A stretch of DNA of 64,000 bases from Microbacterium invictum (GTDB lineage: Bacteria; Actinomycetota; Actinomycetes; Actinomycetales; Microbacteriaceae): positions 2,728,001 through 2,792,000 of the forward strand of contig NZ_JACIFH010000001.1 of the NCBI RefSeq assembly GCF_014197265.1, read 5' to 3'. The notes under the pieces were generated by a model that worked only from the letters and a program-made list of their open reading frames with translations, was not told the DNA's origin and made no database searches. Of this stretch, positions 24,137-32,483 are shown piece by piece (positions within the stretch are counted from its first letter, which is position 1; the number at the start of each line of letters is the position of its first letter). A program made the position numbers and the translations under genes.

Positions 24137-24600
24137 AACAGTTCACATCCCCGGTTGCGGGGGAGTCGCTGGCCGAGGCGGCCGAGCGCATTCGCGCCGC
24201 CGTCCCCATCGAAGGCGATACCGCCACGGACCTCGAGTGCCGCTGGCGACGACAGATGATCGACGCCACCCTCGCGGCCCGTGGCGTCGTCGGTCGCACC
24301 TACGAATGGCACACGGCGCAGCTGGACGACGGACGCATCGCGGGCGTGTTCGCGGAATCCACCGACGAGGCCGAGCTCAGTCTCACCGTCTGGTGGGGTA
24401 ACCGCTGCCACTGGGTCATCGCCGATCCCACCTGCCTTGTGCGCGCCGAATACCTTCCCCGCGGCATCCGCACCGCAGCCACTGCCGACAGGCGCTTCCC
24501 GCTCGGGCCGCCCCGGCGCGTCCGAGACCAATTCGCCACCGCCGAGTCGCTGCTTGACCGATTCGCCCTGCCCGACCACAGCAGCGCACTCGAGCGCTGA
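24133..24600 (+). CDS. Hypothetical protein
   Basis: A 155-residue soluble protein with mixed alpha/beta character and a Trp/His-rich middle (LTVWWGNRCHWVIADP). No family is recognised. It is translationally coupled to the redoxin gene by a four-base overlap. The next gene follows after a clear AGGAGG site, so it belongs to the parA operon. Codon bias is normal for this genome. Confidence 0.6.
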   Translation: MKQFTSPVAGESLAEAAERIRAAVPIEGDTATDLECRWRRQMIDATLAARGVVGRTYEWHTAQLDDGRIAGVFAESTDEAELSLTVWWGNRCHWVIADPTCLVRAEYLPRGIRTAATADRRFPLGPPRRVRDQFATAESLLDRFALPDHSSALER

Positions 24601-24616
24601 AACCAGGAGGAATGTC

Positions 24617-24868
24617 ATGAACCGCACCATCGCCGACCAGATCATGTACCGGACCGGCAAGCTCGCCGTCCTGTACTACCCCGAGGTCCACGCCGACGAC
24701 CCCGACTACACCCTCGCCGGCGATGTCGAATGGGTACTCGCCGAGGCCCCCGACCTCGACAGCGTGCAGCGGGCGGAGCTACAGGAGCTCATCGGCCGGG
24801 TCATCCTTGACCCGACCGGCAATCGCGAAGCGCTCGCGCACGCGATCTACGCCGCGGCCCGCGTATAG
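24617..24868 (+). CDS. Small hypothetical protein
   Basis: An 83-residue acidic protein (IADQIMYRTGKLAVLYYPEV and on). ATG 24617 follows AGGAGG at 24605-24610 with ideal spacing, which decides the start over longer frames. It contains a helix-rich second half ending in ALAHAIYAAARV. No known domain is seen. It is the fifth gene of the parA operon and is likely an element-specific accessory protein. Confidence 0.6.
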   Translation: MNRTIADQIMYRTGKLAVLYYPEVHADDPDYTLAGDVEWVLAEAPDLDSVQRAELQELIGRVILDPTGNREALAHAIYAAARV

Positions 24869-24877
24869 GCGGCAGCC

Positions 24878-26023
24878 GTGGCTATCTCGGAGAGAGACCG
24901 CGAAGAGGCGCGATCCCTGCGCGAGCAGGTCGGAGCAGCCGAAGCCAAACGCGTCCAGCGTGCGGCGTACTACGCCGCACACCGCGACGAAGCACGGGCC
25001 GCAAGCCGTGCGTGGAAGGCAGCCAATCCTGAGCGTTCCCGGGAACTGAACCGGCTCTCGATGCGCCGCACGAATAGGCGGAAGCGCGTGCGCCAGCGGA
25101 AGAACGCCCGTGCTCGCACCTGGTACGCCGAACATCGCGACCAAGAGCGTGCCCGCTCTCGCGCCTTCCGCCGGCAGCACCCCGAGAAGGTGCAGGAGTA
25201 TCAGCGCCGGTATCGCGAACGGCACCCCGACCGCGCGGCCGAACAGGCCCGCCGTGCCAGCCAGCGCTGGCGCGACCGCAACGCCGACGACGTCCGCGCG
25301 GCGAACAACGACGCTGCCCGGGCCCGCCGCGAGCGAGACCCCGACTCCTACCGGCGCTGGTACGAAGCGAACCTCGAAGAGCAACGGGAGCGTGGCCGCG
25401 TGGCGAGCCAGCTCCGTTCCCGGCTCAAGAAGCTGGGGTTGCCGCCCCGCAATATCCACCGGGTCTATGCAAACGAGATGCGCGCCAACACCACCGCGGC
25501 AGACGAGTTCTTCGCCGCTCGCCGCACGGCCCAGCAGAAGCGTGATCTGCAGCGGGAGAAGACGTTCGTCATGCCGTCGCGCAGCGAGGTACTCCGAGCG
25601 CGCGCCGCGTTGAAGAAGTCGCCTCCAACCGCGGACGAGGTCGAGCGGGTGCGCACCGAGCTCGTCGCCGCGAGCGAGCGTGAGGCGTGGCCGGTGGCAT
25701 TACCCGCACTCATGCGGGGCTACATGAATGAACACCGTGGCCGTATCAGCGAGGAAGTGCGCATGGACTCGATCGGACGGGAGGTTGCCGGTAAGAAACC
25801 GTACGACCATGCCGTCGAGACAGTGAGACGACTCAAGATCGAGGGCTTCAAGTACGCCGCCGCGCAGCTCGTCCCTTCGGGTGACCCCGCGACCCTGAAG
25901 CGGCTCATTGCCTTCGCATCCGGTCGTTCGCGACCTCTCGCGTCAGAGCCCCAGCGTCGCGAGTCGGATGCCGCGAGCGTCACCGCCCCGGGATCAGGCG
26001 CGTCCACTCGAATCGGACGTTGA
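24878..26023 (+). CDS. Arg-rich repeat protein of mobile-element type
   Basis: A 381-residue, very basic protein. The first half is built from imperfect repeats of about 24 residues around the pattern YYAAHRDEARAASRAWKAANPE, predicted to be long charged helices. The second half (about 200-345) is less repetitive and has segments such as VMPSRSEVLRARAALKKSP. It starts at GTG 24878, ten bases after the previous stop. Such helical repeat proteins bind nucleic acid in some mobile elements. No enzymatic motif is seen and its role is unknown. Confidence 0.55.
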   Translation: MAISERDREEARSLREQVGAAEAKRVQRAAYYAAHRDEARAASRAWKAANPERSRELNRLSMRRTNRRKRVRQRKNARARTWYAEHRDQERARSRAFRRQHPEKVQEYQRRYRERHPDRAAEQARRASQRWRDRNADDVRAANNDAARARRERDPDSYRRWYEANLEEQRERGRVASQLRSRLKKLGLPPRNIHRVYANEMRANTTAADEFFAARRTAQQKRDLQREKTFVMPSRSEVLRARAALKKSPPTADEVERVRTELVAASEREAWPVALPALMRGYMNEHRGRISEEVRMDSIGREVAGKKPYDHAVETVRRLKIEGFKYAAAQLVPSGDPATLKRLIAFASGRSRPLASEPQRRESDAASVTAPGSGASTRIGR

Positions 26024-26045
26024 TCCCACTAATTTGATCAGCCTG

Positions 26046-27023
26046 CTACAGGCTGGGACCTCTTCGATCTGGCACCGGAGGCACGACCGGGCCAGTCAGG
26101 TCCTCCTGGACTTCGGGAGTGCGGGACTTCCGAACTTCGGCACTCACCAACTCCCGGAGTTCGGTGAGCGAAGCCTGCAGGCGCTCCTCCTGGATACGCC
26201 GGGCATCCGAATCGACAGGGATCGGCAATTCGGGCACGACCTCGTCCAGAGCCGCCTCATGGAGATCGATGAGCGCGACGGTGGCATCGTGAGGTACATC
26301 ACGTAGGGTCCTGGCGAACTGGGACGCATGACGGAGTTCGCTCAGCCAGAGAGTCGACCGCAGCGTCCCCAACGGCTCGCGCCGTGCTGCCTCGAACGCG
26401 GCCACCGCATCGTCGTGGCCAGGCTCGTCCGCGGCGTCATCGAACACCACCCGCCCGTCGCGATGGAGGATCGTCGTGCGATCGATCGTGCCCTCAGCGC
26501 CGACAGCTCGCATCCACTCGACGAGGTCGACGGCATCGGTGTGTGGATCAACGTGCAAACCAGCCCGCGCCTGTTCGAGGCGCAACGAGATTGCGGACAT
26601 CTGGGTCTCCGCGTCGCGATCGGCCACCGCGACCAGACGCGTTCGGAACCCGGCATCCTGAAACAATCGTGCGATACCGGCGACGAGAGCGGGGGAGCGG
26701 AAGTTGCCCTCCACGATCAGTGAGCGGCGCTGCTCACGCGCATGGGCCAGCGACCGCTGCAGCCACTCCGCCGCAGCGCTCACAATGTCGTCCGGCGTTG
26801 GCCTCGACGAGTCAGGATAGAAGCTGCGCAGGTCGGCCGCGTTCACGACAGCGGCATCCGGAGTATCCTGCGCGCGAACGCGTGCCGTGGCTCGTGACCG
26901 GCCAGAGCTCAGGGCGCCGAGCATCAGGGTGAGTGTCGGCTCGTCAGACGGCCCGGCCTCGCCGAACACGACGGGCACGACGAGGTTCTCGAACACCTCA
27001 TTCGTGGTCGGAGGCGTAGTCAC
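26046..27023 (-). CDS. Zeta-toxin-like kinase homologue with altered P-loop
   Basis: A 325-residue protein whose first 200 residues follow the zeta/PezT layout (UDP-N-acetylglucosamine kinases). There is a P-loop at 36-43, then VVNAADLRSFYPD in the substrate-loop position and RSLIVEGNFRSPAL as the typical strand-helix. The P-loop reads GALSSGRS, so the invariant Lys is Arg42. The usual IDxD pair also shows only its second Asp. The C-terminal 100 residues are helical. Its GTG overlaps the stop of the small upstream gene, as in toxin-antitoxin pairs. Activity is doubtful. Confidence 0.65.
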   Translation of the reverse strand: MTTPPTTNEVFENLVVPVVFGEAGPSDEPTLTLMLGALSSGRSRATARVRAQDTPDAAVVNAADLRSFYPDSSRPTPDDIVSAAAEWLQRSLAHAREQRRSLIVEGNFRSPALVAGIARLFQDAGFRTRLVAVADRDAETQMSAISLRLEQARAGLHVDPHTDAVDLVEWMRAVGAEGTIDRTTILHRDGRVVFDDAADEPGHDDAVAAFEAARREPLGTLRSTLWLSELRHASQFARTLRDVPHDATVALIDLHEAALDEVVPELPIPVDSDARRIQEERLQASLTELRELVSAEVRKSRTPEVQEDLTGPVVPPVPDRRGPSL

Positions 27024-27235
27024 TGCTCGGTCCCGTGCGTCTCAGTGAGCGTGGACATTGCGGCATCTACGGCGGCACGGTCAAATCCGTCGACCGAGAG
27101 GATGAGCCGCCGCACAGCGGTCGCCTTCTGCACGTCGCCAGCCTCAATGAGGCGCGCGACGATCGTGCTTGCGGTTGCGCGCAAAGACTCGTAGGCGGCC
27201 GCATCATCGGCACGCCAGGCTGGTGTGGTCGGCAA
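27020..27235 (-). CDS. Small helical protein, putative antitoxin of the zeta-like gene
   Basis: A 71-residue acidic, all-helical protein directly upstream of and overlapping the zeta-like gene by four bases. The size and position match epsilon/PezA-type antitoxins, but no sequence motif proves it. The TTG start at 27235 has GGAGG five bases before it. Antitoxin identity rests on context only. Confidence 0.5.
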   Translation of the reverse strand: MPTTPAWRADDAAAYESLRATASTIVARLIEAGDVQKATAVRRLILSVDGFDRAAVDAAMSTLTETHGTEQ

Positions 27236-27286
27236 AGCCCCTCCGAAGCTCAGTCTAGAGCGCTCCGGGTGGAGCCGCGCCGCTGA

Positions 27287-27790
27287 TCATCCCGCCGTCG
27301 CAGTACGCTCTGCTTCGCTTCGGGTCTTCTCGTACAGGCCCATGGCGACGAGCACACGCACGATGGCGGTGAAGTCGCTCTTCTGCAGCAGCGCCTTCAT
27401 CGCATTGCTGTGCCCGGCCGCAGAGGCGTACATCACGTCTTCGAGTTCGGCGGCGACGGTGGGCGAGGTCTGAAAATCGATGGGAGTGTTCGCCATCGCC
27501 TCGGCTTGAATCTTCGGGTTGTCGACGACGTGACGCAGGATCGTCTCGGCCGCGCTGACGCCGTTGGTCTCGTCGACGTCGGTGCCGGTGAACAGGGCGT
27601 TGATCTTGTCGAGCACGCCTTGCAGCAGCCCATACTTCGCCTCACGCGGCTGTGCCGATCCGGCGGCGGTGATTCCCTCAAGCTCCCCCGACTCACCCGA
27701 CGTCAGCCCGAGCGAGCGAGCCTCGAGTTTGCGGAGCCGATAATGGGTGAGCACGATGTCGTCGGTGTTCCGCCGGTTGCACGCAAGTCA
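27287..27790 (-). pseudogene. C-terminal remnant of a type I restriction endonuclease (HsdR)
   Basis: The frame reads RRNTDDIVLTHYRLRKLE and continues through GLLQGVLDKINALFTGTD to LEDVMYASAAGHSNAMKAL. This is the C-terminal helical domain of HsdR, which normally follows the helicase and nuclease domains. Homology breaks off at about 27790 at an upstream in-frame TGA, and no start codon or ribosome site is suitable. About 155 of some 1000 residues survive. No hsdM or hsdS is present. It is a scar of a lost type I system. Confidence 0.75.
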
Positions 27791-28094
27791 AGAGCTCCAC
27801 ATCCACTGGCCTATCGCCTACATGCTCCCGGCCTGCTCGACGTTGCCGGGAGCGCGCCCCGCGGGCGCGCGCGTGCCCGATCGTCAGGCGGTCCGGGGAG
27901 CGCGAACGGTCGACGGCGCCCATGATCGGGCCAGCCGCAAGAGTGACAGCGCACACCGCCGCCAGCACGAGCACAGATGCGCGCCGAAGCGGCTTTGGTG
28001 ACGGGCGACCAACAGCAGCACGTCGGCGTCGATCAGGCCGAATCCTCCAGGGTCGTCAGCGACCACGGATTGCCGGTAGCAGAGGGAACCCCAC
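27791..28094. other. Gap with no confident gene
   Basis: On the minus strand a frame near 27975-27690 begins with a signal-peptide-like stretch (LVLAAVCAVTLAAGPIMGA) and then becomes Arg-rich and unlike a protein. It may be a decayed small exported protein. Nothing else can be supported here. Confidence 0.3.
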
Positions 28095-28589
28095 TCAACA
28101 GGTGATCGCGTTGCTCATACCGAAGGACGGCGCGAGGATGCGCGCGAATGTGCCGAGCGGACTCCACGCAAAGGCGAGCGACGCTGACATGTCCCCTCGC
28201 TCACACGCGGCATTGGCGATGAATCCCAGCAGGATCATCAGGACTAGGGCCGGGGCAAGGAGGCCGACGAGAGCGGCGCCGAACGCACTCGGGAACCGGC
28301 CTCGGCGAAGGGTACGGCGAACCTCGTCGCGTCGAGCTCGCTGGTATTCGCGTTCCGTATGGGCCAAGCTGGCGACGAACATGGTCGGCGGTGTTAGCCA
28401 GAGCAAGAGCACTGCTCCAACTGAAAACACGGTTGTCCACCCGCTCTCGCGTCCGATGGTGGTGCCTGCCCAAGACATCGCAGCAATGACCATCAGGAAT
28501 AGCCCAAGCAACAGGGCCGGGTTGCTCAAGAGTGCCCCAACGCCGGTCAGCGCTGCGAAGAACTTCACCAAGTCGCAGCCTCGCTGCAT
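28095..28589 (-). CDS. Hypothetical membrane protein, four helices
   Basis: A 164-residue protein with about four membrane helices (around residues 8-30, 32-52, 58-78 and 108-130) and a basic loop REYQRARRDEVRRTLRRGR between the third and fourth. No family is recognised. It stands alone on the minus strand among cargo genes of the element. Its lower GC and mixed codon use suggest a separate arrival. Confidence 0.55.
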   Translation of the reverse strand: MQRGCDLVKFFAALTGVGALLSNPALLLGLFLMVIAAMSWAGTTIGRESGWTTVFSVGAVLLLWLTPPTMFVASLAHTEREYQRARRDEVRRTLRRGRFPSAFGAALVGLLAPALVLMILLGFIANAACERGDMSASLAFAWSPLGTFARILAPSFGMSNAITC

Positions 28590-29013
28590 ACGCCGTCATC
28601 GCGCATGACATCCCCACTCCCACAGATCGAACCCGAAAGGAGGGTTCGGCGCTTCATTGTAGCGAGGTGACGACCGAGCCTTGAGTGACGCGCTATACCG
28701 AGTGCGACTACCCGCTGATGTCCCTGATGGAGGAGAACGGTCTCGGCGATGGCTCTACACTACGGGCACGCGGCTAATGCGGATCGGTATACGGGCGTGG
28801 GCACAGTCGCGGGCGCCCAAAGCGCACACAGTGCTCCGCAGCGCGCGGTACGGATCTCTGAAGCCCTCGATCGGCCGCTCCGGCAAATCCGGCGGCGGGC
28901 GTCAGGGGAGCGACCGGCGTGCATTACGCAGACTGATCACTGCCGCTCGTCGCGTTGCCGACCCCTGGGAGGATGCATCGTCGAGGCATGCGCCGGCCCC
29001 GGTCAGTCGCCAC
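28590..29013. other. Gap with a hairpin, no confident gene
   Basis: CGAACCC and GGGTTCG (28628-28634 and 28642-28648) form a short hairpin. A plus-strand GTG frame near 28686 (VTRYTECDYPLMSLMEENG) looks like the start of a protein but hits a stop after 30 codons, so it may be a truncated gene. No other feature is seen. Confidence 0.25.
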
Positions 29014-29019
29014 TAATGT
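29014..29019 (+). promoter_or_regulatory. -10 box of the 401-aa membrane protein gene, leaderless
   Basis: TAATGT ends six bases before ATG 29026 and no ribosome site is present. Confidence 0.4.
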
Positions 29020-29025
29020 TCTGCC

Positions 29026-30231
29026 ATGGGGACGGAACTGGCGGATCATAAATCGCTCATCTCGACTGCCAGGCAGATCTCCCAAGGAGATCTGATCCGT
29101 CGGGCTTGGGGGCGCGGCGCCGTCATCGTCGCCTCGGGCGCAATCTTGGCTGGGATGCTGGCGATAGCGTGTGTCTTCCTGGCCGTCGAGACGGGCCAAT
29201 TGCAGCGCGACGTACCGACTTGGCCCGGCTTCCCCGTTGCCGCGGTTCCGATTGCCGAGTCGGGAACGATCGTCTTGCCGGCGCTGATAACCACTTTGGT
29301 CGGGTTGTCAGTGCTCAAAGCGATCGGGTGGGGAAACACGTTCATCGTCGGGACCGCCACGCTCGTCGGGACGCTTTCCGTCGCCTGGGCGATCCTCAGT
29401 CTCGCCACACTGGCCGCTCCGCTCTGCTCAGGACGTGAGCCGACCAGCAGCGAGCCTTGTTTGGTCGATCCTGTCACCGACGCCGTCATCGCCACGGTTG
29501 CGCTTGCTGTCGTCTGTGCAGCAGTTGCGATCACGATCCGAGAGATGCTGCCGCTATCGGATGAATTGCGGGCCAAGGAAATGCGTGATCGCGTGATCGC
29601 CCTCGAGTCCAGACAGGAGCGACTGGACAGAGCACGCGAGTCGAGAGCGTACGGCCGCCCCTACCCGGTGGGCCTTTCGCTGCCGTTGACGGCGCTCTGG
29701 TACATGTCGGTGTTGCTCGTTCCCACGGCCCTCATGATCATTAGCGTTTGGCTCATCGACGAGCTCTCGACAAGCGTGATCGTCGCCGGCGTCCTGCTCA
29801 CGATGCTGGCGGTGGCGGGGGCGCTATGTCTGCATGGCTTCGCGCTAGTGCGATTTGACGGGCTACGGCTGCAAGCGATCCCACTTACCTTCCTCGCATC
29901 GGTAGGCGCGCTCGTACTTGCCTGTACGCCTCTGTTGACGACTGCGCTGACGGCTACAACTGTGAACGGCGAAGCGTACCTCCTCTCCGCGGGACTCCAG
30001 TGGCTCTGGTGGCTCCTCGTCCTCGCGGGCGTCATACTCCCGGCGGCGTACGAAGGGGCCGCGGACGACGTAGCGCTCCCAAGATTCGGCTTGTTCGGCC
30101 AAGTCGCCCTCTCGCTCGAGGAACGCACCGTCATCCGTCTGCTCCGACGGCAACGTGCGGTCGACGCCGCGCGTCGCCGGCTCGCCCGCGAACGCGAACC
30201 CCGGCCTGGGTCGACAACCACCCGGGGCTGA
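29026..30231 (+). CDS. Hypothetical polytopic membrane protein
   Basis: A 401-residue protein with about nine hydrophobic segments in two groups (residues 25-180 and 205-345). A long charged linker between them (MRDRVIALESRQERLDRARES) looks like a coiled coil. The C-terminus is an Arg-rich cytoplasmic helix. It is not part of a transporter family I can recognise. It starts from its own leaderless promoter and lies between unrelated cargo genes of the element. A role in defence or phage exclusion is possible but unsupported. Confidence 0.6.
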   Translation: MGTELADHKSLISTARQISQGDLIRRAWGRGAVIVASGAILAGMLAIACVFLAVETGQLQRDVPTWPGFPVAAVPIAESGTIVLPALITTLVGLSVLKAIGWGNTFIVGTATLVGTLSVAWAILSLATLAAPLCSGREPTSSEPCLVDPVTDAVIATVALAVVCAAVAITIREMLPLSDELRAKEMRDRVIALESRQERLDRARESRAYGRPYPVGLSLPLTALWYMSVLLVPTALMIISVWLIDELSTSVIVAGVLLTMLAVAGALCLHGFALVRFDGLRLQAIPLTFLASVGALVLACTPLLTTALTATTVNGEAYLLSAGLQWLWWLLVLAGVILPAAYEGAADDVALPRFGLFGQVALSLEERTVIRLLRRQRAVDAARRRLAREREPRPGSTTTRG

Positions 30232-30520
30232 CCTTCAGAAGAGCGCGTCATCACTGGACCGCAGCCGCATCCATTTGCGGGCAGTGTCCGGATGAGGGAC
30301 GACAGCGTGCCCTCAGGGCCTCACCGGAAGGGTTCGCGGCGACAACCGACGTGTCTTCGTCGGCATGGGCGTCGCAGGTACGGCACGCTCAGCTCTCGTC
30401 GACCCGATCTGGGGCGAGTGCGGAGGGGCTGCAGCGGCCTGAAGCCGATGCGCTGACGGCGCGCTTGCAATCGCAACGCAAGTGTTTGAGACTCGGCCGC
30501 GCCCGCACCGACGTTTGAGG

Positions 30521-31705
30521 TCAGCCGAACATCGTGGCAACTTCGCCCGCGTGTTTGCGAGGGTCGTACTTTACGCCCACCTGATAGCGCTGCTTGGCCC
30601 CGGTCCGGTCCGGAAACTCAACCTGCACCGTGAACATAAGGGCATCATTCTCGGGCGCCGCCATTCGCTTGCCACCCACCGTCTTGCTCCCGGCGACAGA
30701 GCGGAGATTGAAGAGCAGGCTCTTGCTAATTTCCTTCTTGATCGCGTCCGCAAGGGCGAATCGATCAAAGCCAGCGAGCCCCGCCTTCTTCACCGACGCG
30801 CCGTGACCGTAGCCCGGCTCCTCACTCGTGAGGTATTCGAATCGTCGCTCGTCGATCGTGAGGGCCATGCTCGCGATGTCGCGCATTACGCCGGAAAGGG
30901 CACTGAGCGCAATCGCGCTATCCGACGCACCCCACTGCTCGATTCCCATGTCGATCCGGAAGTCGAGCATGGTCCCGTAGAGGTCCTCGTCTACGCCGAC
31001 GATTTCGAATCCATACTCATCGAAGCGGTACCCGCGTAGGTTTGCGTTTCCGTCGTCGTCTTCCGCAGTGATGATCTTTTTGTCTAGGCGGAGCGCGATC
31101 TGCGGCAGCGCCAGCCCCGTCTTCAGCGGGGTCCATCCGGAGCAGTCGACGTAGCCGAGGTAGGCGACACTCTTCGCCCGCACCTCACGATCGAGTGCGG
31201 TCAGCTGCGCCTTCGAGACGTTCGTGAAGTAGACAACGAAGTACTGTTCAGGGGAGAGCGACGGAACCTCCTGTTCAGCTGGGCGCACCAATTGCTGATC
31301 GAGCAGCTGCCAGACAAACTGCGCCGGGAGGCCGATGATGTCTCCCTCGGAGATTGCAGTGCGTTTCGGTCCTTTCGCAATCGACAGGGCGGCGAGCCAT
31401 GCTCTGGAGAACTCTTCACCGTATTGCCAGCTCGTCGCTTGTGACGAGTCAAAGATGAAGGCGATCTCATGCTTGCCCGACTGGGGTGTGAGCGCGGACT
31501 TCAGATCGGCGTAACTCACCCCCTTGTCTTTGAGGATGCTCGAAACCTGCGAGTGCATGGTGCGGAGGAGTGTCTGGACCCCGCTGTCTCCGAGGCCGAG
31601 AGTCTCCGCCATCACGTCGATGAACACGTTGGTGTAGCCGTTGATCGAGTGAATAGTGAAAGGCTGCGGGGGAATTGCGTCCGCGGTGTCCTGATTTGTA
31701 TGCAT
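30521..31705 (-). CDS. Unrecognised 394-residue soluble protein
   Basis: No family is recognised. The protein is mixed alpha/beta with no signal peptide or membrane helix. Features include an acidic patch (AEDDDGNANLRG), conserved-looking aromatic runs (SPEQYFVVYFTNVSKAQL; GYRFDEYGFEIVG) and a C-terminus (FTVQVEFPDRTG, QRYQVGVKYDPRK) that looks like a beta-sandwich end. GC content is clearly below that of the neighbours and codon use is more mixed, a sign of recent transfer. It stands alone on the minus strand. Single-gene defence or cargo function is possible, not shown. ATG 31705 is the first start; the 290 bases before it toward 30232 hold nothing clear. Confidence 0.6.
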   Translation of the reverse strand: MHTNQDTADAIPPQPFTIHSINGYTNVFIDVMAETLGLGDSGVQTLLRTMHSQVSSILKDKGVSYADLKSALTPQSGKHEIAFIFDSSQATSWQYGEEFSRAWLAALSIAKGPKRTAISEGDIIGLPAQFVWQLLDQQLVRPAEQEVPSLSPEQYFVVYFTNVSKAQLTALDREVRAKSVAYLGYVDCSGWTPLKTGLALPQIALRLDKKIITAEDDDGNANLRGYRFDEYGFEIVGVDEDLYGTMLDFRIDMGIEQWGASDSAIALSALSGVMRDIASMALTIDERRFEYLTSEEPGYGHGASVKKAGLAGFDRFALADAIKKEISKSLLFNLRSVAGSKTVGGKRMAAPENDALMFTVQVEFPDRTGAKQRYQVGVKYDPRKHAGEVATMFG

Positions 31706-32030
31706 GTATATCTAGGTTTCCCCTTCTTGCTCCCAACATAGAGCTAGGATCGTGGCGGTTCCCCACCTCGAAGACTACGGCGACCGGGAAAAGTGGCGAA
31801 CTGGTGACGACCCACCAGTGTTCAGCGCGTTGCAGACGATCTCCGGACGGAAGCCATCGCCACCGGAAAGCCGGTCGTCGATGTCCTCCGACGGCAGCAG
31901 TTCCCGCTGCGTCGAGGTCAGGCTCGGGTCGGCGTGTCGGCGCCCATAGCCGACCCCATCGGCACGTCGCACGTAAACCATCCCCTTGCGTGCGCTGCCG
32001 CGAGCGACACACGACCGTGCATTGTTCCGT
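31706..32030. other. Gap with no confident gene
   Basis: A minus-strand frame around 31775-31981 reads VYVRRADGVGYGRRHADPSL and shows some coding-like composition. It has neither ribosome site nor recognisable family, so it is at best a remnant. The upstream TAGATA at 31714-31709 is too near ATG 31705 to serve it as a leaderless promoter. Confidence 0.25.
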
Positions 32031-32318
32031 TTATCCAGGGTTGAGACCGGTGACGGCGTAGTCCCGCTGGATCGCGGCGGTCTCCGACCCCCACGCGCTC
32101 TCCGCTACTCGCGCCTGGTGCGCGCGGAAGGCGTCGGCGTTCTCGAAGCGCTCGGTGACATCCCACACGAGCGACGACCCGCGTCGCGTGACCTCGAAGA
32201 GGAGGCACCCGGGCTCGGCGCGGGTCGACAGAACGTGGTGAGGAAGCAAGTCCTCCACGACCTCGGCTTCCGCGGGCGAGGCACAGACCAGCTTGCCGGT
32301 GAGCGTGACTTCGGTCAT
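32031..32318 (-). CDS. Antibiotic-biosynthesis-monooxygenase (ABM) family protein
   Basis: A 95-residue ferredoxin-like-fold protein of the YgiN/ABM type: MTEVTLTGKLVCASP, then LLPHHVLSTRAEPGCLLFEV and WDVTERFENADAFRAHQ. Members act as quinol monooxygenases or small dimeric oxygenases without cofactor. A TAGGTT -10 (32330-32325) lies six bases before the ATG. The IS1380 copy is inserted directly upstream and probably removed its -35 region. Confidence 0.85.
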   Translation of the reverse strand: MTEVTLTGKLVCASPAEAEVVEDLLPHHVLSTRAEPGCLLFEVTRRGSSLVWDVTERFENADAFRAHQARVAESAWGSETAAIQRDYAVTGLNPG

Positions 32319-32483
32319 TCGCCCAACCTAAGCCTCAATCCACCGACGTCCTTCGGTGATGGGGCGCGGCGGGATCTCTGAGTCTTCTGGTGGTGGTGGG
32401 CGCGTCGGAGCCGCGGGCCTCGCTGCCCGCTGTGTTCCACTGGGTTGTTGATCGTGCCGGATCGGCGGGATGGACGAGTGGTG

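Noticed and set aside
28681..29016. A 111-codon plus-strand frame
   Set aside because: Composition and lack of ribosome site or domain argue against a gene; a short truncated frame in another phase looks more protein-like but is also unproven.
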